A DNA stretch of 64,000 nucleotides, from positions 161,518 to 225,517 of the forward strand of contig JAUNDD010000001.1 of the NCBI GenBank assembly GCA_030526245.1, read 5' to 3'. Both the position numbers and the translations under genes were made by a program. The notes under the pieces were generated by a model. That model ran no database searches. It saw nothing but the letters and a program-made list of their open reading frames with translations, and was not told where the DNA came from. This DNA is from Lachnospiraceae bacterium (GTDB taxonomy: Bacteria; Bacillota; Clostridia; Lachnospirales; Lachnospiraceae). This document shows positions 53,035 through 60,458 of this stretch, piece after piece (the first letter of the stretch is position 1; each line of letters opens with the position of its first letter).

Positions 53035-53092
53035 TTCAAAAGAAAACTCCTCTGGAAAGCCTATAAATAAAGGTTTTCCAGAGGAATGGGGT

Positions 53093-54076
53093 CTATTCAA
53101 ACTCTACCGTTCCGGTCGGCTTCGGAGTGAAGTCGTACAGTACGCGGTTGATTCCCGGTACTTCGTGGGTGATACGATCGGTGATGTGGCACATTACGTC
53201 GTAGGGGATATCCGCTACGGTTGCGGTCATTACGTCGATGGTGTTTACCGCACGTACGATGCAGCACCACTCGAAGGCACGCTTGTCATCCTTGATTCCT
53301 ACAGAGCGGAAATCCGGAACAACGGTGAAGTACTGCCATACCTTGTCTGCCAGGCCGTTCTTGTCGAACTCTTCGCGAAGGATCGCATCGGATTCACGTA
53401 CTGCTTCCAGACGATCGCGGGTGATGGCACCCGGGCAGCGTACGCCCAGTCCCGGTCCCGGGAACGGCTGACGATATACCATGCCATGCGGCAGGCCAAG
53501 ACGCTCACCGACTACACGAACCTCATCCTTGAACAGGATCTTAACCGGCTCTACCAGCTCGAACTGCATATCCTCCGGCAGTCCGCCTGCGTTGTGATGT
53601 GCCTTGATTCCGTTTTCAGACTCCAGAATATCCGGCCAGATGGTTCCCTGTGCCAGGAACTCGATGCCGTCCAGCTTTCTTGCTTCCTCAGCGAATACTT
53701 CGATGAATTCGCCGCCGATGATCTTTCTCTTGGTCTCCGGATCTTCTACACCGGCCAGCTTGTCCAGGAAGCGGTCTACAGCATCCACATAGATCAGGTT
53801 TGCATTCATCTGATTGCGGAATACTTCGATAACCTGCTCCGGCTCGCCCTTACGAAGGAGACCGTGGTTTACATGCACACAAACCAGCTGTTCGCCGATT
53901 GCCTTGATCAGCAGAGCTGCCACAACGGATGAATCAACACCACCGGAAAGTGCCAGCAATACTTTCTTATCTCCAACCTGTTCCTGGATCAGCTTGATCT
54001 GCTCTTCGATGAAAGCATCAGCCAGTTCAGGAGTAGTGATCCGGACCATATCATCCGGGCGTCTGATTTCTGCCAT
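53093..54076 (-). CDS. guaA: GMP synthase ATP-pyrophosphatase subunit (split GuaA type)
   Basis: 327 residues comprising only the ATP-PPase and dimerisation domains of GMP synthase: P-loop SGGVDSS (about 44-50), family segments IKAHHNAGGLP and PFPGPGLGVRCPG, and the C-terminal ...GTVEFE. It lacks the N-terminal glutamine amidotransferase domain, as in the two-subunit (archaeal-type) enzyme; that subunit is not in this window. It converts XMP to GMP with ammonia from the partner. The last codons form the element's att site, and the reading frame end is intact. Confidence 0.9.
   Translation of the reverse strand: MAEIRRPDDMVRITTPELADAFIEEQIKLIQEQVGDKKVLLALSGGVDSSVVAALLIKAIGEQLVCVHVNHGLLRKGEPEQVIEVFRNQMNANLIYVDAVDRFLDKLAGVEDPETKRKIIGGEFIEVFAEEARKLDGIEFLAQGTIWPDILESENGIKAHHNAGGLPEDMQFELVEPVKILFKDEVRVVGERLGLPHGMVYRQPFPGPGLGVRCPGAITRDRLEAVRESDAILREEFDKNGLADKVWQYFTVVPDFRSVGIKDDKRAFEWCCIVRAVNTIDVMTATVADIPYDVMCHITDRITHEVPGINRVLYDFTPKPTGTVEFE
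53094..53104. other. attR core within guaA end
   Basis: TATTCAAACTC, encoding (minus strand) the end of guaA ...E-F-E-stop; identical to 39451-39461. Confidence 0.8.
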
Positions 54077-54179
54077 AGGAATATCCCTCCATCAATTCTG
54101 CGACACGCCGGCGGCGCACCTTTTTTTCTGTCTTCATCTGCTGCGGAGATGGTCAAAAGCTGTATCTCCACCGCGTAAA

Positions 54180-54232
54180 CTTAATTAAATTAAGCATTTT
54201 CATATTCTAGCACAACTTTTTTGGTGTGAAAA
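54180..54232 (-). promoter_or_regulatory. guaA promoter and palindrome
   Basis: Minus-strand TAGAAT (54204-54209) preceded after 17 bp by TTTTCA (54227-54232). The perfect palindrome CTTAATT-A-AATTAAG at 54180-54194 lies just downstream of the expected start and could be an operator. No purine riboswitch core is visible. The rest of the 54077-54459 gap holds the terminator at 54326-54367. Confidence 0.45.
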
Positions 54233-54325
54233 GAAAAAATTCCGTCGCGCACAAGAGTACCGGAGCCACTGAACATCATGACTGTACAGGCTGAAATATT
54301 AACATAGACTCGTAAGAGTATAAGG

Positions 54326-54367
54326 CAAAAAGGAGATCCCGTGCCTCCCCGGCATCAGGATCTCCTT
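54326..54367 (-). terminator. Terminator of the flavo-diiron gene
   Basis: Stem AAGGAGATCC with its complement, followed by TTTTT on the minus strand. Confidence 0.8.
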
Positions 54368-54459
54368 GACTATGTTTTCAGTTGTGATCACAGACTATAC
54401 GTTTCCCCGCAGCTTCACTGCTTTCGGTTCACCCTCTCCTGCACTTCACCTCAACCTCA

Positions 54460-56274
54460 TTAACCGATCGGTTCAAAGTCAGCAGCGCCATGCTTGCACA
54501 GCGGACATACGATGTCATCCGGCAGCTCCTCGCCTTCGTGGATATATCCGCAGACCTTGCAGACATAGCCTTTCTTACCCTCGGTCTGGGGTCTGGGCTT
54601 TACGTTATTCTGATAGTAGGTGTAGGTCATGGTCTCCTTATCGCTCAGAACACGGGCCTCGGTCACGGAGCAGATGAACATGCCGTGGGTGCCAAGATCC
54701 AGATACTGCTCTACCTTCAGAGACATGAAGGCATTGATGTAACGTGTCAGGAACAGCAGGCCGTTATCGGAACGGGCGGTTCCTTCCCAGTCTGCAAATT
54801 TGTCCACTGCGCGGCCGCTCTGGAAGCCGAAGTTCTGGAAGACCTTGAAGGGAGCCTCCACGGACAGGCAGTTAACGTTCAGCACGCCGGTCTGCTTGAT
54901 CACATGGTGGGAATAGTTTGCCTTATTGATGTTCACCGCCACACGGTTCGGATTATCCGTCAGCTGGGTCACGGTATTCACGATCAGACCGTTATCCTTT
55001 TTGCCGTCGTTGGAGGTAACCACATAGAGACCGTAGCCGATGCGGAACAGAGCCGTCATATCGTTCTTGTTGGCGCTGTCACTGTTCTGTGCCAGATACT
55101 CACGGCACAGCTCATCCGTCAGAGCCTCGATCTGCTGCAGGTTCTCGTCACTGAGGGAGGACATGATCTTGACCGTATTCTTCGCCCAGGTGATCTTCTG
55201 GCTGTTCTTAAACATATCCTTCATGATTCTTGCAGCCATGGGGGCCCAGGAACCATTCTCGATGAGACCGATGGTACGGCCCTGGAAGGCGCGCTCGGTC
55301 AGATGATCGATAAAGAACTTCATGAACGGATAGATCTCCGAATTGTAGGTCGTGGTTGCCAGCACCAGCTTGCCGTAACGGAACGCATCGGCAACCGCAG
55401 CCGCCATATCATCTCTGGCCAGATCATAAACAACGACCTTCGGGCATCCCTTTTCCTTCAGCTTCTTAGCCACCAGCTCAACAGCTGCCTTGGTGTGACC
55501 GTAAACCGAGGTGTAGGCAACCACAATACCGTCTTCCTCTACCGCATAGGAGGACCACTGGTCGTACTTCTTGATGTAATGGCCCAGATTTTCAGTCAGG
55601 ATCGGTCCGTGCAGCGGGCAGATGGTGGCAATGTCCAGACCGCCGGCTACCTTCAGCAGATCCTGTACCTGCTTGCCGTATTTGCCAACGATGCCGATGT
55701 AGTAGCGGCGAGCCTCATCATCCCAGGGCTCTTCCACATCCAGGGCACCGAATTTTCCGAAACCGTCTGCGGAGAACAGCACCTTATCCGTGCTGTCATA
55801 GGTAACCATAACCTCCGGCCAGTGAACCATCGGTGCAAATACGAAGGTCAGGGTGTGCTTGCCCAGCTCCAGGGTTCCGCCGTTGCCTACCTCTACCTTG
55901 CGGCCTTCCAGATTCAGCTTACGGAAGAAATTGGCCATCATCACAAAGGTCTTTTCATTGGCAACCACCTTTGCTTCCGGATAGTTGTTCATGAACGCTT
56001 CGATGTTGGCAGCGTGGTCCGGCTCCATGTGCTGTACCACCAGATAATCCGGCTTGCGGCCATCCAGTACACACTCGATGTTGTCCAGCCACTCGTGAGT
56101 GAAGTTCTGGTCAACGGTATCCATAACCGCCACCTTCTCATCCAGGATGACATAGGAATTGTAGCACATGCCGTTGGGGACCTTGTACTGTCCCTCAAAC
56201 AGATCCACCTGATGATCGTTGACACCTACATAGCGGATATCTTCCGTAACCTTGTTATTGCTGCAGTTGACCAT
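54460..56274 (-). CDS. Flavo-diiron protein fused to flavin reductase and rubredoxin
   Basis: 604 residues in four modules: metallo-beta-lactamase-like diiron domain (1-~245; ligands in H82-M-E84-P-D86-H87 and later His/Asp in MVHWPE, SADGFG, CPLHGP), flavodoxin (~255-400; TSVYGHTKAAVELV), flavin-reductase-like domain (~410-545) and a C-terminal rubredoxin (~555-604; C-x2-C ... C-P-L-C). The family reduces O2 or NO to water or N2O in anaerobes. Here the rubredoxin and NADH:flavin oxidoreductase-like parts, separate Hrb in acetogens, are joined to the oxidase. RBS AAGGAGG. Own promoter upstream. Confidence 0.92.
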   Translation of the reverse strand: MVNCSNNKVTEDIRYVGVNDHQVDLFEGQYKVPNGMCYNSYVILDEKVAVMDTVDQNFTHEWLDNIECVLDGRKPDYLVVQHMEPDHAANIEAFMNNYPEAKVVANEKTFVMMANFFRKLNLEGRKVEVGNGGTLELGKHTLTFVFAPMVHWPEVMVTYDSTDKVLFSADGFGKFGALDVEEPWDDEARRYYIGIVGKYGKQVQDLLKVAGGLDIATICPLHGPILTENLGHYIKKYDQWSSYAVEEDGIVVAYTSVYGHTKAAVELVAKKLKEKGCPKVVVYDLARDDMAAAVADAFRYGKLVLATTTYNSEIYPFMKFFIDHLTERAFQGRTIGLIENGSWAPMAARIMKDMFKNSQKITWAKNTVKIMSSLSDENLQQIEALTDELCREYLAQNSDSANKNDMTALFRIGYGLYVVTSNDGKKDNGLIVNTVTQLTDNPNRVAVNINKANYSHHVIKQTGVLNVNCLSVEAPFKVFQNFGFQSGRAVDKFADWEGTARSDNGLLFLTRYINAFMSLKVEQYLDLGTHGMFICSVTEARVLSDKETMTYTYYQNNVKPRPQTEGKKGYVCKVCGYIHEGEELPDDIVCPLCKHGAADFEPIG

Positions 56275-56416
56275 TGTTTTCCTCCTTGTATTTTACTTGT
56301 ATTAACTCGTATCCTCTTGATGGTTCGTGGCTGCCGTTCGCGCAGTAAACTGCAGGCTTCCTGCCGATCCTGCCATCGCCCCGGCTCCCAAACCTGTTTT
56401 CTTAGCTGTTGAAGGT

Positions 56417-56446
56417 ATTATAGCACAGCGGACATTGTTAAAACAA
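56417..56446 (-). promoter_or_regulatory. Promoter of the flavo-diiron gene
   Basis: Minus-strand TTGTTT (56441-56446) and TATAAT (56417-56422), 18-bp spacer. AT-rich sequence upstream (near 56468-56485) has a weak resemblance to a Fur/PerR box. I see no gene in the 56275-56662 gap. Confidence 0.5.
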
Positions 56447-56568
56447 TATCAAAGGCAAGAAAATTAGTAAAGATTATCATTATTATTTTCATGCAATATG
56501 CACTATAGCAGGGATTATTGTGTCAAAAGTCACCTCTCCGCTTCATGCCCGTATGAGAGCGGAGGCGT

Positions 56569-56600
56569 AAAAAAGGACCCAGCCGTTTCGACTGAGTCCT
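56569..56600 (-). terminator. Terminator of the nhaC gene
   Basis: Stem AGGAC-x-CAG with its complement CTG-x-GTCCT, then six T on the minus strand. Confidence 0.75.
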
Positions 56601-56662
56601 CTCGTATTCTTTTATTTTGTTTTCATTCGCTGCGCGAACGTCCGTGATCCTTTGTTCACTGC

Positions 56663-58327
56663 TTACTCTGCATCGGAAGCAACGGTCTTTTTGATCACAG
56701 CCAGCACGATCAGCATCAGAGCGATACCGATCGGCAGTACGATCCACGGATTGCGGATGAAGCCGGCCAGGATGTAGGTCACAAAGGAAACCACTGCACA
56801 GAGTACTGCGTAGGGCAGCTGGGTGCTGACATGGTTTACGTGATTACACTGGGCACCGGCAGATGCCATGATGGTGGTATCCGAAATCGGGGAGCAGTGG
56901 TCACCGCAGACAGCGCCGGCCATGCATGCCGAAATGGAGATGATCATCATAGTCGGGTCGGTTCCCTCAAATACCGATACAACGATCGGGATCAGGATAC
57001 CGAAGGTACCCCAGGAGGTACCGGTTGCGAAAGCCAGGAAGCAGGCTACCAGGAAGATCACAGCCGGAAGGATGCTGACCATTCCGCCGGATGCATTCTT
57101 AACCACCTCAGCCACAAAGATCTTGGCGCCAAGGCTGTCGGTCATCGTCTTCAGGGTCCACGCAAAGGTCAGAATCAGGATCGCCGGAACCATGGCCTTG
57201 AAGCCCTCCGGGATGCAGGACATGGACTGGCTGAACTTCAGCACACGGCGAACCGCATAGAATGCGATGGTGATCACCAGTGCAAAGAAGCTGCCCAGCA
57301 TCAGGCCTACGGAAGCATCACTGTTGGAGAAGGCCTCCACAAATCCGGTACCGCTGAAGAAGCCGCCGGTATAGATCATGCCGATCACGCAGCAGATGAT
57401 CAGAGAAATGATCGGGAATACCAGATCGATGACGGTTCCCTTTGCGTCGCCGTCGTCCTGCTGTGCGTTAGCGTAGGGTCTGTCCGGAGTGGTGTACAGG
57501 TCGCCCTTCAGAGCATTGACCTCATGCTTCTTCATCGGACCAAAGTCCACTCTCATCAGAACCAGGCCAACCATCATCACGATGGTCAGGATCGCATAAT
57601 AGTTATACGGGATGGCATTGATGAATACCTTAAAGCCGTCCTCTCCCTCAACGAAGCCGGTAACGGCTGCGGCCCAGGAAGAGATCGGAGCGATGATACA
57701 GATCGGAGCAGCGGTAGCGTCGATCAGGTACGCCAGCTTTGCTCTGGATACGTTGTGCTTGTCGGTTACCGGGCGCATAACGCTGCCGACGGTCAGACAG
57801 TTGAAATAGTCATCGATAAAGATCAGCACACCCAGCAGGATGGTGGCCAGCTGTGCGCCGGCTCTGCTCTTGATGTGGTCCGTTGCCCAGCGGCCAAAGG
57901 CAGCCGATCCGCCGGCCATGTTCATCAGGCAGACCATAATACCCAGCACAACCAGGAATACCAGAATACCCATGTTGTAGGAATCTACCAGAGAACCTAC
58001 GATACCGTCTTCAAATACGTGAAGGACCGTTCCCTCAAAGCTGAAGCCGGAGTAGAACAGACCGCCGATGACGATACCGATGAACAGGGAGCTGTAAACC
58101 TCCTTGGTGATCAGGGCCAGTACGATCGCTACGATGGGCGGTACCAGGGCCCAGAAGGTTGCGTACATTTTCGGAGTATACTCCGCTGCAGCTGCCGCAA
58201 CTTCAGCTGCTTCGGTAGCGACTTCCATCGCTTCCGTTGCTGCTTCCTGAGCGAAAGCCCAGAGTGACCAGGTAAAGGTCAGCAGCATAGTGATCAGACA
58301 TGTGATCCTTGCTTTTGTTCCTTTCAT
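56663..58327 (-). CDS. NhaC family antiporter, probable lysine transporter
   Basis: 554 residues with about twelve hydrophobic helices; NhaC family. Segments GSVMRPVTDKHNVSRAKLAYLIDATAAP and GDHCSPISDTTIMASAGAQ are characteristic. The N-terminus has an extra signal-like helix followed by an A-T-E-A-rich linker (about 25-50). It is preceded by a lysine riboswitch and terminator, and NhaC-type genes under L-boxes are predicted lysine importers (LysW), so lysine uptake is likelier here than plain Na+/H+ exchange. Confidence 0.85.
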   Translation of the reverse strand: MKGTKARITCLITMLLTFTWSLWAFAQEAATEAMEVATEAAEVAAAAAEYTPKMYATFWALVPPIVAIVLALITKEVYSSLFIGIVIGGLFYSGFSFEGTVLHVFEDGIVGSLVDSYNMGILVFLVVLGIMVCLMNMAGGSAAFGRWATDHIKSRAGAQLATILLGVLIFIDDYFNCLTVGSVMRPVTDKHNVSRAKLAYLIDATAAPICIIAPISSWAAAVTGFVEGEDGFKVFINAIPYNYYAILTIVMMVGLVLMRVDFGPMKKHEVNALKGDLYTTPDRPYANAQQDDGDAKGTVIDLVFPIISLIICCVIGMIYTGGFFSGTGFVEAFSNSDASVGLMLGSFFALVITIAFYAVRRVLKFSQSMSCIPEGFKAMVPAILILTFAWTLKTMTDSLGAKIFVAEVVKNASGGMVSILPAVIFLVACFLAFATGTSWGTFGILIPIVVSVFEGTDPTMMIISISACMAGAVCGDHCSPISDTTIMASAGAQCNHVNHVSTQLPYAVLCAVVSFVTYILAGFIRNPWIVLPIGIALMLIVLAVIKKTVASDAE

Positions 58328-58450
58328 ATTTTTCTCCTTCCTGTTTTCAGGACAAACCGTGCATAGCTCGTTAGCCGCTCTGCGGCGATTGTCCGGATAC
58401 CTGCCCGATCTTCATCGGGCCTGCAGGCCATTCCGTTTAGAATTGCCCGC

Positions 58451-58486
58451 AAAAAAACCATGAACAACCTACGCTGTTCATGGTTT
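58451..58486 (-). terminator. Riboswitch-controlled terminator
   Basis: Stem AAACCATGAACA.. with its complement, followed by seven T on the minus strand, between the lysine riboswitch and the nhaC start. It would form when lysine is bound. Confidence 0.85.
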
Positions 58487-58529
58487 CATATCCTGTCTCA
58501 CCGTTTCGTGACTCAAATCTATGTCCTAT

Positions 58530-58684
58530 GATAGCGCTCCACTTGTCGTGACAGTCTGCAGCATCTTCTCCTGCAGCCCAGGCCTCTACCTCGGGTAGCT
58601 AAAAGCCTTCGGCGGTGTTGCCTTTCGTCTGCAGCAGTTCCCCAACTATCGCTGCAGCCTACTTTTCAATACCGCGCCTCTATC
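58530..58684 (-). ncRNA. Lysine riboswitch (L box)
   Basis: On the minus strand the conserved core is recognisable in order: GATAGAGGCGCGG, GAAAGG..ACACCGCCGAAGG, CTGGGCTGCAGG..., CTGTCACGACAAGTGGAGCG and closing CGCTATC. This matches the lysine riboswitch aptamer (five-helix junction). A terminator follows at 58451-58486. It turns nhaC expression off when lysine is plentiful. It is about 155 nt long. Confidence 0.9.
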
Positions 58685-58708
58685 AAGCTCGATTGTTCTT
58701 TGTCACTT

Positions 58709-58736
58709 ATTCTATCTGTTTTATGAGTGCTGTCAA
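58709..58736 (-). promoter_or_regulatory. Promoter of the lysine-riboswitch transcript
   Basis: TTGACA (58731-58736) and TAGAAT (58709-58714) on the minus strand with a 16-bp spacer, about 25 bp upstream of the aptamer. Confidence 0.7.
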
Positions 58737-58895
58737 GCAGAATCCCCCGGCCAAAATCATTCAAACCGAATGAAAGTTACATTTCACGTGAACTGTAACC
58801 GTTCAAAGCCTCCGGAATTTTGCCGCACACGCCGCCAAACACCTCATGGAAGCAAACTGCCGAACAGTAACCAAGATTCCAACAGATCATACTTA

Positions 58896-60446
58896 TCAGA
58901 AGTTCATATAGGTGAATGTCGTGTTTCCGTAACCCAGTCCATAGCGTCCGAAGATCAGCAGCGTGATCACCGCCAGACTGTAAAACAAAGCCCGGTACAG
59001 CATATTCCAGCCGGCGATCTTTTCCCGCAGTGCACACCGGGTCTGCAGTACATCCACCGCCCATACGATCAGGATACCAAAGATCAGGATCACACACTCC
59101 AGCCCGGACAGCCCCAGCTTTAGCATGCTGCCGTCAAACAGCTGCCAGAAGCGCGGCATCATCACATACCGCCGCAGGATCTCGCCGGTAACGGCCAGAT
59201 CATTGGGGATCGTCAGAATTCGGCCAAAGCTGAAGATCAGGTAGGTGCGGACCATCTGAAAGACCTGCCAGCCCTTTTGCTCCTCGGAAATGCCAAAACG
59301 TTTTCTTCCCTTTTCATAGACGCCGCCCAGCAGCGTGGAGGAGGACGTTACCAGATACCAGTACAGGCCCCAGGCCACATACGGGACACCCGTTCCGTGC
59401 CATACACCGGTGGACAGCCACACCATAAAGGAAGCGATCAGAATGATGGTATTCTTGCGTCCGGTGGAACCAAACCGTTTTCCCACCGCCTTGCTGATCG
59501 TTCTGACCCAGCCGCTTCGAGATACCGGCATAAACAGATAATCCTTGAACCAGCCGCTCAGGGTCATATGCCAGCGCTGCCAGAATTCCGATCCGGATCT
59601 GGCAAAGAAGGGATGGTTGAAGTTCTGCTCCAGTTCAATGCCGAACATCTCCGACACGCCGCCGGCGATATCCATGCATCCCGAGAAGTCGCAGTAAAGC
59701 TGCATGGCCGCCATGATCATGGCCAGAAACAGCACCGCTCCGCCATACTTTTCATAGTTTCCGAAGATCGCACCGGTCAGTACCGCCAGCCGGTCTGCCA
59801 CCACGATCTTTTTGAAATAGCCCCAGAGGGCCAGCTGGATGCCAAAGCAGAATTTCCGGTACTGGAACGCATGTCCCTGGCACAACTGCGGTCCCAGCAG
59901 GCGATGCCTTGCGATGGGGCCCTGGAGGATCTTCGGAAAATACAGCAGAAACAGCGCCAGCTTCAGCACATTGGTCTCCGCCCGGTCCTTGTTCCAGTAC
60001 ACATCCGCCAGATAGGCAATGGCTGAAAACGTGTAATAGGAAATACCCAGAGGGATCACATAGCGGAACCGGAACTTAAACAGGGAATAGCTCTTGGTGA
60101 ACACCAGCATCCCCAGCAGGATCAGCACACCCAGGATCAGAAAGGCCTTTCGCTTCCCCTTCTGCTTCCGGTCCGTCCGCTCGATGCACAGGGCCACGCC
60201 CCATACGATCACCGCCGTCTCCATCACCGTCAGCAGCGTCGTCAGACCGCCCAGACTGTAGAAGGCCGCGCTGCCGATCAGAAGGATCAGCCACTGCCCG
60301 CGTTTCGGCATCAGATAGTAGATCAGCGCCAGCACCAGCACAAAAGCGATGAAGTAAAAGGAAATGAAGGAGGTCGACAGGGTCTCCCACCACTCACCGA
60401 AGGTGATGGTATGAAACATGTCGCTTACCACTGTTTCTGCTCTCAT
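58896..60446 (-). CDS. MBOAT O-acyltransferase (AlgI/PatA-like)
   Basis: 516 residues, multi-spanning. MBOAT signatures: EFWQRWHMTLSGWFKDYLF (about 229-247) and GVWHGTGVPYVAWGLYW with the catalytic His (about 290-306). Moves acetyl groups from the cytoplasm to exported polysaccharide with an SGNH partner. The partner is encoded upstream at 60459 with a 12-bp gap. RBS AAGGAGGT. Probably O-acetylates a surface glycan or wall polymer. Confidence 0.92.
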   Translation of the reverse strand: MRAETVVSDMFHTITFGEWWETLSTSFISFYFIAFVLVLALIYYLMPKRGQWLILLIGSAAFYSLGGLTTLLTVMETAVIVWGVALCIERTDRKQKGKRKAFLILGVLILLGMLVFTKSYSLFKFRFRYVIPLGISYYTFSAIAYLADVYWNKDRAETNVLKLALFLLYFPKILQGPIARHRLLGPQLCQGHAFQYRKFCFGIQLALWGYFKKIVVADRLAVLTGAIFGNYEKYGGAVLFLAMIMAAMQLYCDFSGCMDIAGGVSEMFGIELEQNFNHPFFARSGSEFWQRWHMTLSGWFKDYLFMPVSRSGWVRTISKAVGKRFGSTGRKNTIILIASFMVWLSTGVWHGTGVPYVAWGLYWYLVTSSSTLLGGVYEKGRKRFGISEEQKGWQVFQMVRTYLIFSFGRILTIPNDLAVTGEILRRYVMMPRFWQLFDGSMLKLGLSGLECVILIFGILIVWAVDVLQTRCALREKIAGWNMLYRALFYSLAVITLLIFGRYGLGYGNTTFTYMNF

Positions 60447-60458
60447 ACCCGCACCTCC

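Larger units (their letters stand above)
39451..53104 (+). mobile_element. Integrative mobilizable element in the 3' end of guaA (~13.65 kb)
   Basis: The element is bounded by the 11-bp direct repeat TATTCAAACTC (39451-39461 and 53094-53104); the right copy is the end of guaA. It carries a tyrosine recombinase next to guaA, an Xre regulator, an excisionase-like protein, CHC2 primase and a P4-type helicase/primase, a MobA/L relaxase with a candidate oriT, and a carbohydrate cargo. It has no type IV secretion genes, so it would be mobilised by a helper. Base composition is clearly more AT-rich than the flanks. guaA is a known hotspot for such elements. Confidence 0.88.

Noticed and set aside
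54077..54460. Purine riboswitch upstream of guaA
   Set aside because: No aptamer core; only a promoter-like -10 and a short palindrome.
54490..56412. 640-aa plus-strand frame
   Set aside because: Exact shadow of the flavo-diiron gene, whose domains and RBS are unambiguous.
56831..58267. 478-aa plus-strand frame opposite nhaC
   Set aside because: Low-complexity antisense frame; the minus-strand NhaC motifs, RBS, riboswitch and terminator are decisive.
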